Origin: Acidimicrobiia bacterium
Lineage (GTDB): Bacteria; Actinomycetota; Acidimicrobiia; Spongiisociales; SHLN01
Length of the DNA stretch: 11,150 nt
Direction: 5' to 3'
Assembly: GCA_030624805.1 (NCBI GenBank)
Contig: JAUXJL010000041.1
Location: 1-11,150, forward strand
Shown: positions 1 through 5,777 of the stretch, one piece after another
Layout of the letters: each line of letters starts with the position of its first letter
Numbering within the stretch: position 1 is the first letter of the stretch
Position numbers and translations under genes: made by a program
Notes under the pieces: model-generated
Database searches by the model: none
What the model was told of the DNA's origin: nothing
The model's input: the letters and a program-made list of their open reading frames with translations, nothing else

Positions 1-323
1 ACGATGCCCTGGCGGGGATCGTCGAGCCCATAGAGTGTGATGCCCTGGTCCTCACAGTTGGCAACCAGCGTCTCGATTTGCCGGCGGGAGAGCGGATCGG
101 TGATTCCGTGTTCGCGGCCTATGGTGGGAACGCCGTGGTCGATCGTGGCCAGTGTGAGGTCGGGTCTTCGGGTCTCACGGCCCGACAAGCGCAGCCCCTC
201 GAAGGCCTGCGGCGAGGTGACCTCGTGGATGAGATGCAGGTCGATGTACAACAGGTCCGGTTCGCCCGGGGCGGCCCGAACTACATGGTCGGAGTAGATC
301 TTGTCAAAAAGAGTGCGCGGCAT
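1..323 (-). CDS. leuC: 3-isopropylmalate dehydratase large subunit, N-terminal part (cut by window edge)
   Basis: The large subunit of isopropylmalate isomerase, a 4Fe-4S aconitase-family enzyme, converts 2-isopropylmalate to 3-isopropylmalate in leucine biosynthesis together with LeuD. Only the first 107 residues are in the window. They begin MPRTLFDKIYSDHVV and continue with LLYIDLHLIHEVTSPQAFEG, then TLATIDHGVPT and ITLYGLDDPRQGIV, all very close to the LeuC N-terminus as I recall it from E. coli. The iron-sulphur cysteines lie further on and cannot be seen. The ATG at 321-323 is chosen because it gives the family's usual N-terminus. The frame stays open upstream but shows no family similarity there. 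No Shine-Dalgarno is visible, and a -10-like box six bases upstream suggests a leaderless message. Identification is firm; the C-terminal end lies outside the window. Confidence 0.95.
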   Translation of the reverse strand, partial: MPRTLFDKIYSDHVVRAAPGEPDLLYIDLHLIHEVTSPQAFEGLRLSGRETRRPDLTLATIDHGVPTIGREHGITDPLSRRQIETLVANCEDQGITLYGLDDPRQGI

Positions 324-329
324 GCCGAT

Positions 330-335
330 ACGGTA
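330..335 (-). promoter_or_regulatory. Putative -10 box of a leaderless leuC promoter
   Basis: On the minus strand TACCGT fits TAnnnT and is followed by six bases and then the leuC ATG, so transcription would start at or next to the start codon. No convincing -35 is seen at 16-18 bases. The support is the spacing, which recurs at other starts in the window. Confidence 0.35.
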
Positions 336-362
336 GTCATCGTCTGACGCGTGGGCACTGGC

Positions 363-368
363 TAACGT
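363..368 (+). promoter_or_regulatory. Putative -10 box of a leaderless promoter for the gene at 376
   Basis: TAACGT fits TAnnnT, is preceded by TGGC, and ends seven bases before the ATG at 376. A stop codon at 334-336 closes the frame upstream and no Shine-Dalgarno precedes the ATG, so a leaderless start is plausible. The -35 region is not recognisable. Confidence 0.35.
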
Positions 369-375
369 CGCCAAT

Positions 376-897
376 ATGGCTGCCGGGTTACTGCTCATTC
401 TCACTGCCGTCACCCTGACCGGCCCCTTCGGTGAAGCCACCGCCACTGCAGTCCAGGTCGATGGCTCGGTGGCGGTCACCGTCGAGGTCGAGGTCGACGC
501 TTCCTTCGCAGCGGACTACGTCGTCGTTCATGTTCTCAATCCTGATGGCCAAGAAACAGTGCCGCTCGGTCGCTCGACTGCAGGCCGATACGGCGGGACC
601 TTTCGCATCGCCCCGTTCAACCGGGCTGTGGTGTTTGAGGCGGGCCGGGCCGACGAGTTCGCAGTGTCCGAGACGGTCTCCCTCATCGACATGGGGGTCG
701 ACGTCGGCTTGCTTCAGACCACCTTCGCGCCCGAGACGACCGGCTCAACTACCCGCCAATGGGGTTGGCTGGTTCTGGCGGCAGCCGCGCTGGCAGGTGT
801 GATTGGCCTCGGATGGATGGTTCGTCCTCGGACGGTCCCCGCCCCGCAGTCCGCGGTCGAAACCACCGGCGGCGGGGAAGTCGACGGCACGGACTAG
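376..897 (+). CDS. Small exported, membrane-anchored protein of unknown function
   Basis: I do not recognise the family. The 173-residue product starts with a hydrophobic stretch (about residues 2-16) followed by small residues (ATATA near 21-25), which looks like a signal peptide without a clear charged N-region. Residues about 28-120 are rich in Val and Thr and may form an extracytoplasmic beta domain, with DYVVVHVLNPDGQE as a readable strand-turn pattern. A membrane helix lies at about 129-149 (WGWLVLAAAALAGVIGLGW), followed by MVRPR, a positive cytoplasmic stop-transfer signal, and a short polar tail. The likely topology is outside domain, single C-terminal anchor. The gene is divergent from leuC by 52 bases and convergent with the HAD phosphatase gene, whose stop is six bases from its own. 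A role at the cell surface is an inference only. Confidence 0.75.
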   Translation: MAAGLLLILTAVTLTGPFGEATATAVQVDGSVAVTVEVEVDASFAADYVVVHVLNPDGQETVPLGRSTAGRYGGTFRIAPFNRAVVFEAGRADEFAVSETVSLIDMGVDVGLLQTTFAPETTGSTTRQWGWLVLAAAALAGVIGLGWMVRPRTVPAPQSAVETTGGGEVDGTD

Positions 898-903
898 GGC
901 GGA

Positions 904-1689
904 CTACGCCTTGCGTCGGGACCGCATGAGTACCACGGCGAGCACTGCTGCAACGCCGGTGGCGACCGCGGCCCCGGACACGACCGGGTCTGGTTTGGGG
1001 ATGTCGGCCAGTCGTGTGCGGAGATCAACGGCTAGGTCGAACTCACGAATCGGCCATCCTCGTTCCTCCGCTAGCTTGCGCAGATCGCGGTCGGGGTTCA
1101 CGGCAACCGGGTGTCCGACTGCTTCGAGCAAGGGGAGGTCTGTGTGGCTGTCCGAATAGGCGTAGCTGGCCGCCAGGTCCAAACCGTCGGCCTCCAATGC
1201 GTGAAGCGCCTCGGCTTTGGTCGGGCCGTACGCGTAGTACTCCAGCTCGCCGGTGTAGAGGCCGTATTCGTCGACGGCGGCTCGGGTGGCGATCACATCG
1301 TCCACGCCCAAATAGCGGGCGAGCGGCTCAACAATCTCGACCGGGCTTGACGACACGATGATCACCTGGCGCCCCTCCCGGTGGTGTTCGTCTATGAGAA
1401 AGAGAGCGTCGGCATATACGAGCGGGGCAACAACATCCTCGAGTGTCTCGGCAACGATCTCTCGCAGCTGGCGGCTGTCCCACCCTTTGATTAGAGCCAT
1501 GAGGGCCTCGCGGACCCTCTCCATTTGGGAGTGGTCGGCTCCCAGGAGCACAAAGAAGAACTGGGCAACGGCCATGCGCAGCAAGGTGCGACGGTTCAGC
1601 AACCCGGCCTTGTACATATGGCGACGAAACGCCAGAGTCGACGACTTGGCAATGATCGTTTTGTCGAGATCGAAGAATGCTCCTGCCAT
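904..1689 (-). CDS. HAD-IB family phosphatase with C-terminal membrane helix
   Basis: This is a haloacid-dehalogenase superfamily phosphohydrolase of subclass IB (the SerB-like group). From the ATG at 1687-1689 it has 261 residues. Motif I is AFFDLDKT, giving the nucleophile Asp7 and general acid Asp9. Motif II is VIIVSSS with Ser113. Motif III is Lys158 in GPTKAEAL. Motif IV is YSDSHTDLPLL with Asp180 and Asp184. The helical cap lies between about 20 and 100. Unusually, a hydrophobic segment at about 236-255 followed by RSRRKA would anchor the enzyme on the inner face of the membrane. An in-frame TTG six bases upstream (1695) is an alternative start; ATG is preferred because it gives the usual MAGAFFDLDKT opening and fits the -10 box. 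It follows the glycosyltransferase gene by 32 bases. The substrate, perhaps a phosphorylated lipid or sugar, is unknown. Confidence 0.88.
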   Translation of the reverse strand: MAGAFFDLDKTIIAKSSTLAFRRHMYKAGLLNRRTLLRMAVAQFFFVLLGADHSQMERVREALMALIKGWDSRQLREIVAETLEDVVAPLVYADALFLIDEHHREGRQVIIVSSSPVEIVEPLARYLGVDDVIATRAAVDEYGLYTGELEYYAYGPTKAEALHALEADGLDLAASYAYSDSHTDLPLLEAVGHPVAVNPDRDLRKLAEERGWPIREFDLAVDLRTRLADIPKPDPVVSGAAVATGVAAVLAVVLMRSRRKA

Positions 1690-1695
1690 GAACAA

Positions 1696-1701
1696 AGTGT
1701 A
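1696..1701 (-). promoter_or_regulatory. Putative -10 box between the glycosyltransferase and HAD genes
   Basis: On the minus strand TACACT fits TAnnnT and lies six bases before the ATG at 1689, the same geometry as for leuC. A loose CTGAGC sits about 18 bases further upstream as a weak -35 candidate. If real, the HAD gene is transcribed from its own leaderless promoter in addition to any read-through. Confidence 0.35.
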
Positions 1702-1721
1702 CGGGTATCTCCCGATTCGGC

Positions 1722-2891
1722 TCAGGGAGCTCTAACCAGCTCATTGCAGACAGCCGTGACTTTCCTGGCCGTCTCAACGATCCTCCGGGCCCGCCGCCGG
1801 GCGGCTCGTCCCATCTCTCCCCGCATCTGGGGATCTAGGGCCAGCTTGGCGAGAGCCGAGCTGAGTGCCCCGACGTCGCCGGGTGGGACGAGCATTCCGC
1901 TCTCGCCGTCGTCAACCATGCTCGGAACCTCCCCGACCGCCGACGCAACCACCGGCAGGCCTGCCATCTGGTAGTCGAGGATCTTGACGGGCTCGAAGTA
2001 GTTGTATTGCATCTCGAGATAGGGAGCCACGCCGATATGGGAGCGTTGCAGGCTCTGGTACAGGGCGGCTCGGTCGAGCCATCCTGGGAAAGAAACTGCC
2101 TCCGCGATCCCAAGCTCCTGGGCTCGGCTCTCGCAGTCCGCCATCGTAAGGCCGTCTCCGATTATCGTGAGGTGCACGTCGGGAACCTCGTCTCTCAGCT
2201 GTGCGTAGGCCGTCATCAACTCGTCGACCCCGTGCCATGGATAGAAACTACCGGCAAAAGCGATCTCAACTGTGTCGGTCGATCTCGCCGGATCTGCCAC
2301 GACCCCTGGGTCCTCGACCCCGAAGGGAATAACGTGGATTTTGGCCGGGTCGTCGGTGAGTTCGGCCACAAGATCTCGCAACGCCGGCGTATGCACCCAG
2401 ATGCGGTCCGCCTGCCGGAAGAAAACGCGGTCCATCCATCCGGCCAGTCGAGACGGCCTCTGGTGGCGCAACGCTCCTTCCAGCCCGAAGGGCGAGTGAG
2501 TCTCCAAAACGAGCGGCCGACGGAGAAGGCGAGCCACTATCAGGGGCGTCCATTCGAACTCGAAGTAGCGGGCGACGATGACGTCGGGAGGCGAACGACG
2601 CAGATCCCGGACCAGCCGCCAGCTCCACCGGACCGTGTTGACCGTGCCCCGTTCGAGCAGCCGGAGTGTGATGAGGGGGCCCCGCCAGCTGCGGGGCATG
2701 CGCGATTTGATCAACGCCTTGAGAGCGCTGCCTGGCCGGGGCCCCGTAGTCGGTGAGACCGGAGGCATCGAGCGGACCGGGCTCCCACTGAGCTCCATTG
2801 CCTCGACCAGCTGGCGGCCGCGTTCCCCCGGCCACCGGCCGGGCCGGGTCATGGACGGATTGTGGTACAGGATGTTGATGGCAGGTGTCAC
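1722..2891 (-). CDS. Glycosyltransferase, GT4-like (GT-B fold)
   Basis: This is a retaining GT-B glycosyltransferase that probably moves a sugar from a nucleotide-sugar donor to a lipid or polysaccharide acceptor at the cytoplasmic face. Numbered from the GTG at 2891 (389 residues), the N-terminal domain starts with a strand INILYHNPS and contains PLVLETHSPFG (about 126-136) and RIWVHTPALRDLV. The linker HVIPFGVE (about 186-193) precedes the donor-binding domain, which opens IAFAGSFYPWHGVDEL. It then has HLTIIGDG, VSFPGWL and the signature YFEPVKILDYQMAGLPVVAS (about 298-317), with Glu300 and Asp306 in the places of the usual E-x7-E region, the second acid being Asp. TTG at 2903 is an alternative start. 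GTG is preferred because it begins directly before the first strand; neither start has a Shine-Dalgarno. The specific sugar and acceptor cannot be told. Confidence 0.87.
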   Translation of the reverse strand: MTPAINILYHNPSMTRPGRWPGERGRQLVEAMELSGSPVRSMPPVSPTTGPRPGSALKALIKSRMPRSWRGPLITLRLLERGTVNTVRWSWRLVRDLRRSPPDVIVARYFEFEWTPLIVARLLRRPLVLETHSPFGLEGALRHQRPSRLAGWMDRVFFRQADRIWVHTPALRDLVAELTDDPAKIHVIPFGVEDPGVVADPARSTDTVEIAFAGSFYPWHGVDELMTAYAQLRDEVPDVHLTIIGDGLTMADCESRAQELGIAEAVSFPGWLDRAALYQSLQRSHIGVAPYLEMQYNYFEPVKILDYQMAGLPVVASAVGEVPSMVDDGESGMLVPPGDVGALSSALAKLALDPQMRGEMGRAARRRARRIVETARKVTAVCNELVRAP

Positions 2892-2940
2892 CCACGCATT
2901 CAAGCCGAAGACAAGCCGGAACAGCTGAACCGGGTCCTAC

Positions 2941-2953
2941 TACCCTGACGGCT
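2941..2953 (+). promoter_or_regulatory. Putative leaderless promoter element (-10 TACCCT) before the gene at 2954
   Basis: TACCCT at 2941-2946 fits TAnnnT and is followed by seven bases and the ATG. The block TACCCTGACGGCT recurs with one inserted base at 8927-8940 before another gene. No clear -35 is seen. The 62-base space is shared with the divergent glycosyltransferase gene. Confidence 0.4.
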
Positions 2954-3775
2954 ATGGGTCGGATCGCCACCACTATCGAGCTCGCCAAGGCCTCGTGGAG
3001 TGTCCTCAAAGCGGACAAGGAGCTGGTGGCACTCCCCGTCATGTCAGGGATCGCCAGCGTCGTTGTGGCCTTGACATTTCTCATACCTACCGGCTTCCTG
3101 CGTGGCGCCGAATCGGTCGGCACCCTCGAGTACATCCTGCTGGCCGCTCTGTATTTGGCGATGGCGTTCATCACCATCTTCTTCAACACGGCGCTCGTTT
3201 ATGCAGCCAACGAGCGGCTCAGCGGCGGCGACCCAACCATTGGCAGCGCCATCTCAGGTGCCTCCAAGCACCTTCCCCAGATCTTCGTCTGGGCGGCTAT
3301 CAGCGCCACCGTCTCGGTCATCCTCAAGTCGCTGCAGGAACGGGCCGGAATCCTCGGACGGATCGTCATCGGCATCGTCGGCCTGGCCTGGACTCTCATC
3401 ACCTTCCTGGTGATCCCGGTATTCGTGATCGAGAACGTCGGGGTGCGCGAGGCTCTCAGCCGCTCCGGCAACCTGTTCAAGAAGACCTGGGGTGAGAATG
3501 TGGCAGCGCAGGTTGGCTTCGGGCTGCTCGGCTTTCTGGCCAGCCTGCCCTTCATCCTCATCGCGGTTGGTAGTCTGTCGAGCGGCACTGGAGCCCTGGC
3601 GGCCGCTGGTGTTGTGATCGCCGTGGTTGGCCTGGTGGCAGTGAGTGTCATCCTGGCCGCCCTCAACGCCATCTTCCAGACGGCTCTCTACCACTACGCC
3701 AGCTCAGGCTCGGTACCCGGCGGCTACTTCAACAACGACAACTTCGCTCACGCCTTCGTCCCCCGGCGTCGTTGA
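2954..3775 (+). CDS. Six-helix integral membrane protein, DUF6159-like
   Basis: A 273-residue polytopic membrane protein with about six hydrophobic segments: roughly 24-48, 58-84, 108-126, 136-160, 184-207 and 216-242. The opening (ELAKASWSVLKADKELVALP) and the pattern of helices resemble proteins annotated DUF6159, as I recall them; this is recognition by eye, not a search result. The amphipathic segment RSGNLFKKTWGEN (about 170-182) before helix five and the polar C-terminus YFNNDNFAHAFVPRRR are further landmarks. No catalytic or transport motif is visible and the function is unknown. The ATG at 2954 is preferred over any earlier in-frame start at 2885, which would add 23 unrelated polar residues and run into the divergent glycosyltransferase start region. 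The stop overlaps the next gene's start by four bases, so the two are probably co-translated. Confidence 0.8.
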   Translation: MGRIATTIELAKASWSVLKADKELVALPVMSGIASVVVALTFLIPTGFLRGAESVGTLEYILLAALYLAMAFITIFFNTALVYAANERLSGGDPTIGSAISGASKHLPQIFVWAAISATVSVILKSLQERAGILGRIVIGIVGLAWTLITFLVIPVFVIENVGVREALSRSGNLFKKTWGENVAAQVGFGLLGFLASLPFILIAVGSLSSGTGALAAAGVVIAVVGLVAVSVILAALNAIFQTALYHYASSGSVPGGYFNNDNFAHAFVPRRR

Positions 3776-4908
3776 GGCGGCTGGCAGCCCCTCTCAGCTT
3801 TCTGGCGGCTACCCGTCTCGTCCTCAACACCGGCCACCGGCTCGTCTACCCATTCTTGCCCGCCATCAGCCGAGGTCTCGGAGTGTCACTGGGTCAGGCG
3901 GGTGTGCTCGTGTCGGCCCGCAACCTGGCCGGGGCCGCCACGCCGGCCATTGTGGCTGCCAGTCGCGGCAACACCCGGACCCTTGTCGGCTTCGCCCTTA
4001 CCTTCTTCGCGCTCGGGGCGGCGATCACTGCGGCCACAGGCGCCTTTTGGGGAGCCCTGGCGGGTTTTGTCCTCATGGGCCTCGGCAAGCCTGCCTTCGA
4101 CGTTGGGGCCTTGACCTATCTCGCCGACCGCACGCCATATTCGCGCCGGGCGCGCGTATTGTCGATTCTCGAGCTCACCTGGGCCGGTGGGCTGCTCATC
4201 GGTGCTCCGGCGGCCGGGTGGCTGATTGATCGGTCTGGATGGGAGGCACCATTCTGGGTGATCTCGGCTCTGACCGGCCTGGGACTGGTGCTGACGTTTC
4301 GTCTTCTCGAAGGGTCTCGCGTCGAACAAGACCCGGACTCGTCGGCTCCGCGGCTGGGTGGAAGCGCCCGGGCGCTGCTCGTGGTGTTCCTCTTGTTCAC
4401 GACTGCCGCCGAGCTGGTGTTTGTTGTACTTGGATCATGGCTCGAGCTCGAATTCGGGCTCTCGATCATCGAGCTTGGGGTTTTCGCGGCGCTGGTCGGT
4501 TTCGCGGAACTGACCGGCGAATCGCTCACGCTGATATTCGCCGACCGGATTGGAAAACGTAATGCCGTGATGATCGGAATCGTGCTCGCCATTTCGGGAT
4601 TCCTGGCCATCGGCATGTTCGGAGAGTCGTTGACCGGTGGTGTGCTTGCGGCCGCGCTTACCTTCCTCGGTTTTGAGATCACGGTCGTGTCGGCTCTCCC
4701 GTTCGCCACCGAGATGCAGCCGGGACATCGAAGCCGCTATCTCGGGCTCATTCAGGTAGCAATGGCCTCGGCCCGGGCTCTGGGAGCAGTGGCCGGAAAC
4801 CCGATCTTCGACGCATTCGGTATCGCCGCCAACGCCGGCCTGGCTGCTGCCCTGAACCTGGTGGCCCTTGCCATCCTCTATCGGCTCATTCAAGAGCACG
4901 CCGGGTGA
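3772..4908 (+). CDS. MFS transporter
   Basis: A 378-residue, about 12-helix major facilitator superfamily protein. Helices are readable throughout, for example 72-90, 92-106, 131-152, 160-178, 199-220, 234-254, 264-283, 288-310 and 352-370. The loop between helices 8 and 9 carries FADRIGKRNAVM (about 256-267), a good match to the MFS A-motif. The equivalent N-half loop (SRGNTRT, about 64-70) is degenerate. LADRTPYSRRARVLS (about 118-131) follows helix 4, and GGLLIGAPAAGWLIDRSG is a motif-C-like helix 5. The start is TTG at 3772 in a TTGA overlap with the preceding stop; no nearer ATG keeps helix 1, so translational coupling is likely. The substrate is unknown; an exporter (drug or metabolite) is a guess from the motif-C-like helix. 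Confidence 0.88.
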   Translation: MRRLAAPLSFLAATRLVLNTGHRLVYPFLPAISRGLGVSLGQAGVLVSARNLAGAATPAIVAASRGNTRTLVGFALTFFALGAAITAATGAFWGALAGFVLMGLGKPAFDVGALTYLADRTPYSRRARVLSILELTWAGGLLIGAPAAGWLIDRSGWEAPFWVISALTGLGLVLTFRLLEGSRVEQDPDSSAPRLGGSARALLVVFLLFTTAAELVFVVLGSWLELEFGLSIIELGVFAALVGFAELTGESLTLIFADRIGKRNAVMIGIVLAISGFLAIGMFGESLTGGVLAAALTFLGFEITVVSALPFATEMQPGHRSRYLGLIQVAMASARALGAVAGNPIFDAFGIAANAGLAAALNLVALAILYRLIQEHAG

Positions 4909-5093
4909 GAACGAGGTTGGTAAATGCCGGACAACTCACGTCGACATGGCTCGATCGTTTGCTGAGCCCGGCGGGCATCCCATGACCTTCGGGTTCGGCC
5001 CGCCCGACGCCGGGTGTCTGGAGTCGATGCAACAGGCGTCTTGAACCCAGCCTCGGGTTATGGCACGGTGCCCGGGCTGATACCCGAGGTGCC
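4909..5093. other. Intergenic region with several inverted repeats, upstream of the pilus operon
   Basis: This 185-base gap is the longest non-coding stretch in the window. I see no credible ORF in it. It contains GGCGGGC (4970-4976) with GCCCGCC (4998-5004), GACGCC (5006-5011) with GGCGTC (5035-5040), and the cluster at 5051-5110 described separately. The first two could end MFS transcription, but neither is followed by a T-run, so they are not called as terminators. A promoter for the pilus operon should lie here; only a weak TACCCG (5081-5086), seven bases before the ATG, is visible. Confidence 0.6.
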
Positions 5094-5110
5094 ATGGCAG
5101 TACTTGCCAT
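5051..5110 (+). promoter_or_regulatory. Inverted-repeat cluster covering the start of the first pilus gene
   Basis: CCTCGGGT (5051-5058) is perfectly complementary to ACCCGAGG (5082-5089). The second arm contains GAGG, the only Shine-Dalgarno-like bases before the ATG at 5094. ATGGCA occurs at 5060-5065, the ten-base palindrome TGCCATGGCA at 5090-5099 spans the start codon, and TGCCAT recurs at 5105-5110. GGCAC and GTGCC flank one base at 5062-5072. These pairings compete with each other. The cluster could be an RNA switch that hides the ribosome site, or a DNA operator. The repeats are seen directly; the function is inferred. Confidence 0.45.
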
Positions 5111-5777
5111 ACGAACCCCGGAGGACGGACTGCTCGGCGCGCTGGCTCCACTCGGGCTCGGTGCGGCAGTCGACACCGCCCTCGTCGTGGACCTCGACCA
5201 GCAAGGACCACGGTATCCGAGCGCTGGGTCACTGGCGGGGTTGGTGTCGGAAGGCCCCCGCCGCTCCGACCTCACCCCCACCCGATCTGGTCTCGCCGTA
5301 CTACGAAACGGGGGCATAGAGGCACCGGCGGCGGCCGACGTCATCGCCGCGCTGGTCGCCGGCTGGCCCGCCGTGGTGCTGCGACTTCCTGGGAACTCAC
5401 AGGACGGCCGTCAGGCCGATGTGGTGGTCCACCCGCTTGTGCCGGGAAGTCTCTTCCCGGTTGAGGGCGTCGAAGCGGTCGTCTACCAGGACCTCGGATT
5501 CCGGATACCCGCCGAGGGGCCGGTGTTGCCCATACTGCGCCGACCCGCGGCGGCCGCTCTCTTGGCCGGCACCGTCCCACGGCGGAGCTCATGGGTCCGC
5601 GCGTGGAGATCGCGGTGGGAGCCGCGAGGGGAGGGACCGATCGCGTGGCCGCCCGACTGCTTGAAACCGGTGTCCCTCTCACCCGGCCTGCGCTTGAACG
5701 GGCGGCTCGGCGGATGCTGGTGGAGGAGGGACCACTGGCGGATCCGTCCGTTGCCACCGAAGTGGTCGACGGATTGA
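5094..5777 (+). CDS. Degenerate MinD/Ssd (CpaE)-like protein, first gene of the Tad locus
   Basis: In actinobacteria the gene before tadA usually encodes a MinD-like protein (Ssd, Rv3660c type, CpaE-related) thought to help position the pilus machine. This product has the fitting place and a MinD-like strand ALVVDLDQQGPRYPS (about 29-43), then SLAGLVSEGPRRSDLTPTRSGLAVLRNGG (46-74) and AALVAGWPAVVLRLP (85-99). It lacks the KGGxGKT P-loop, so ATP hydrolysis is unlikely. Residues 1-166 look genuine. Residues 167-227 are Trp- and Arg-rich, overlap tadA in another frame, and look like unselected translation: codon 167 is TGG where TGA would give a normal ATGA overlap with tadA at 5591. The functional protein is probably about 166 residues. 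GAGG four bases before the ATG is a close, weak ribosome site. Assignment rests on context more than on motifs. Confidence 0.6.
   Translation: MAVLAIRTPEDGLLGALAPLGLGAAVDTALVVDLDQQGPRYPSAGSLAGLVSEGPRRSDLTPTRSGLAVLRNGGIEAPAAADVIAALVAGWPAVVLRLPGNSQDGRQADVVVHPLVPGSLFPVEGVEAVVYQDLGFRIPAEGPVLPILRRPAAAALLAGTVPRRSSWVRAWRSRWEPRGEGPIAWPPDCLKPVSLSPGLRLNGRLGGCWWRRDHWRIRPLPPKWSTD

Noticed and set aside
890..906. Bidirectional terminator between the convergent genes at 897 and 904
   Set aside because: Only six bases separate the stops and no hairpin with a stem longer than about four base pairs is visible there.
2007..2756. A 249-codon plus-strand frame opposite the glycosyltransferase
   Set aside because: The minus-strand frame has the GT4 motifs; this one has no recognisable domain and matches a codon-bias shadow.
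2885..2953. Upstream extension of the DUF6159-like gene by 23 codons
   Set aside because: The added residues are polar and unrelated to the family opening, and they overlap the divergent gene's start; ATG 2954 follows a good -10 box.
4970..5040. Inverted repeats GGCGGGC/GCCCGCC and GACGCC/GGCGTC as rho-independent terminators
   Set aside because: Neither is followed by a T-run and the loops are 21 and 23 bases; in GC-rich DNA such short repeats are common. They are mentioned only as content of the gap.
4909..5093. A c-di-GMP (GEMM) riboswitch before the Tad operon
   Set aside because: The conserved internal sequences expected of GEMM-I, such as the GCAAAG-type element and tetraloop receptor, are not present.
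4886..5344. Minus-strand frame across the gap before the pilus operon
   Set aside because: Ser/Ala/Arg-rich translation with no motif, running antisense into the first pilus gene.
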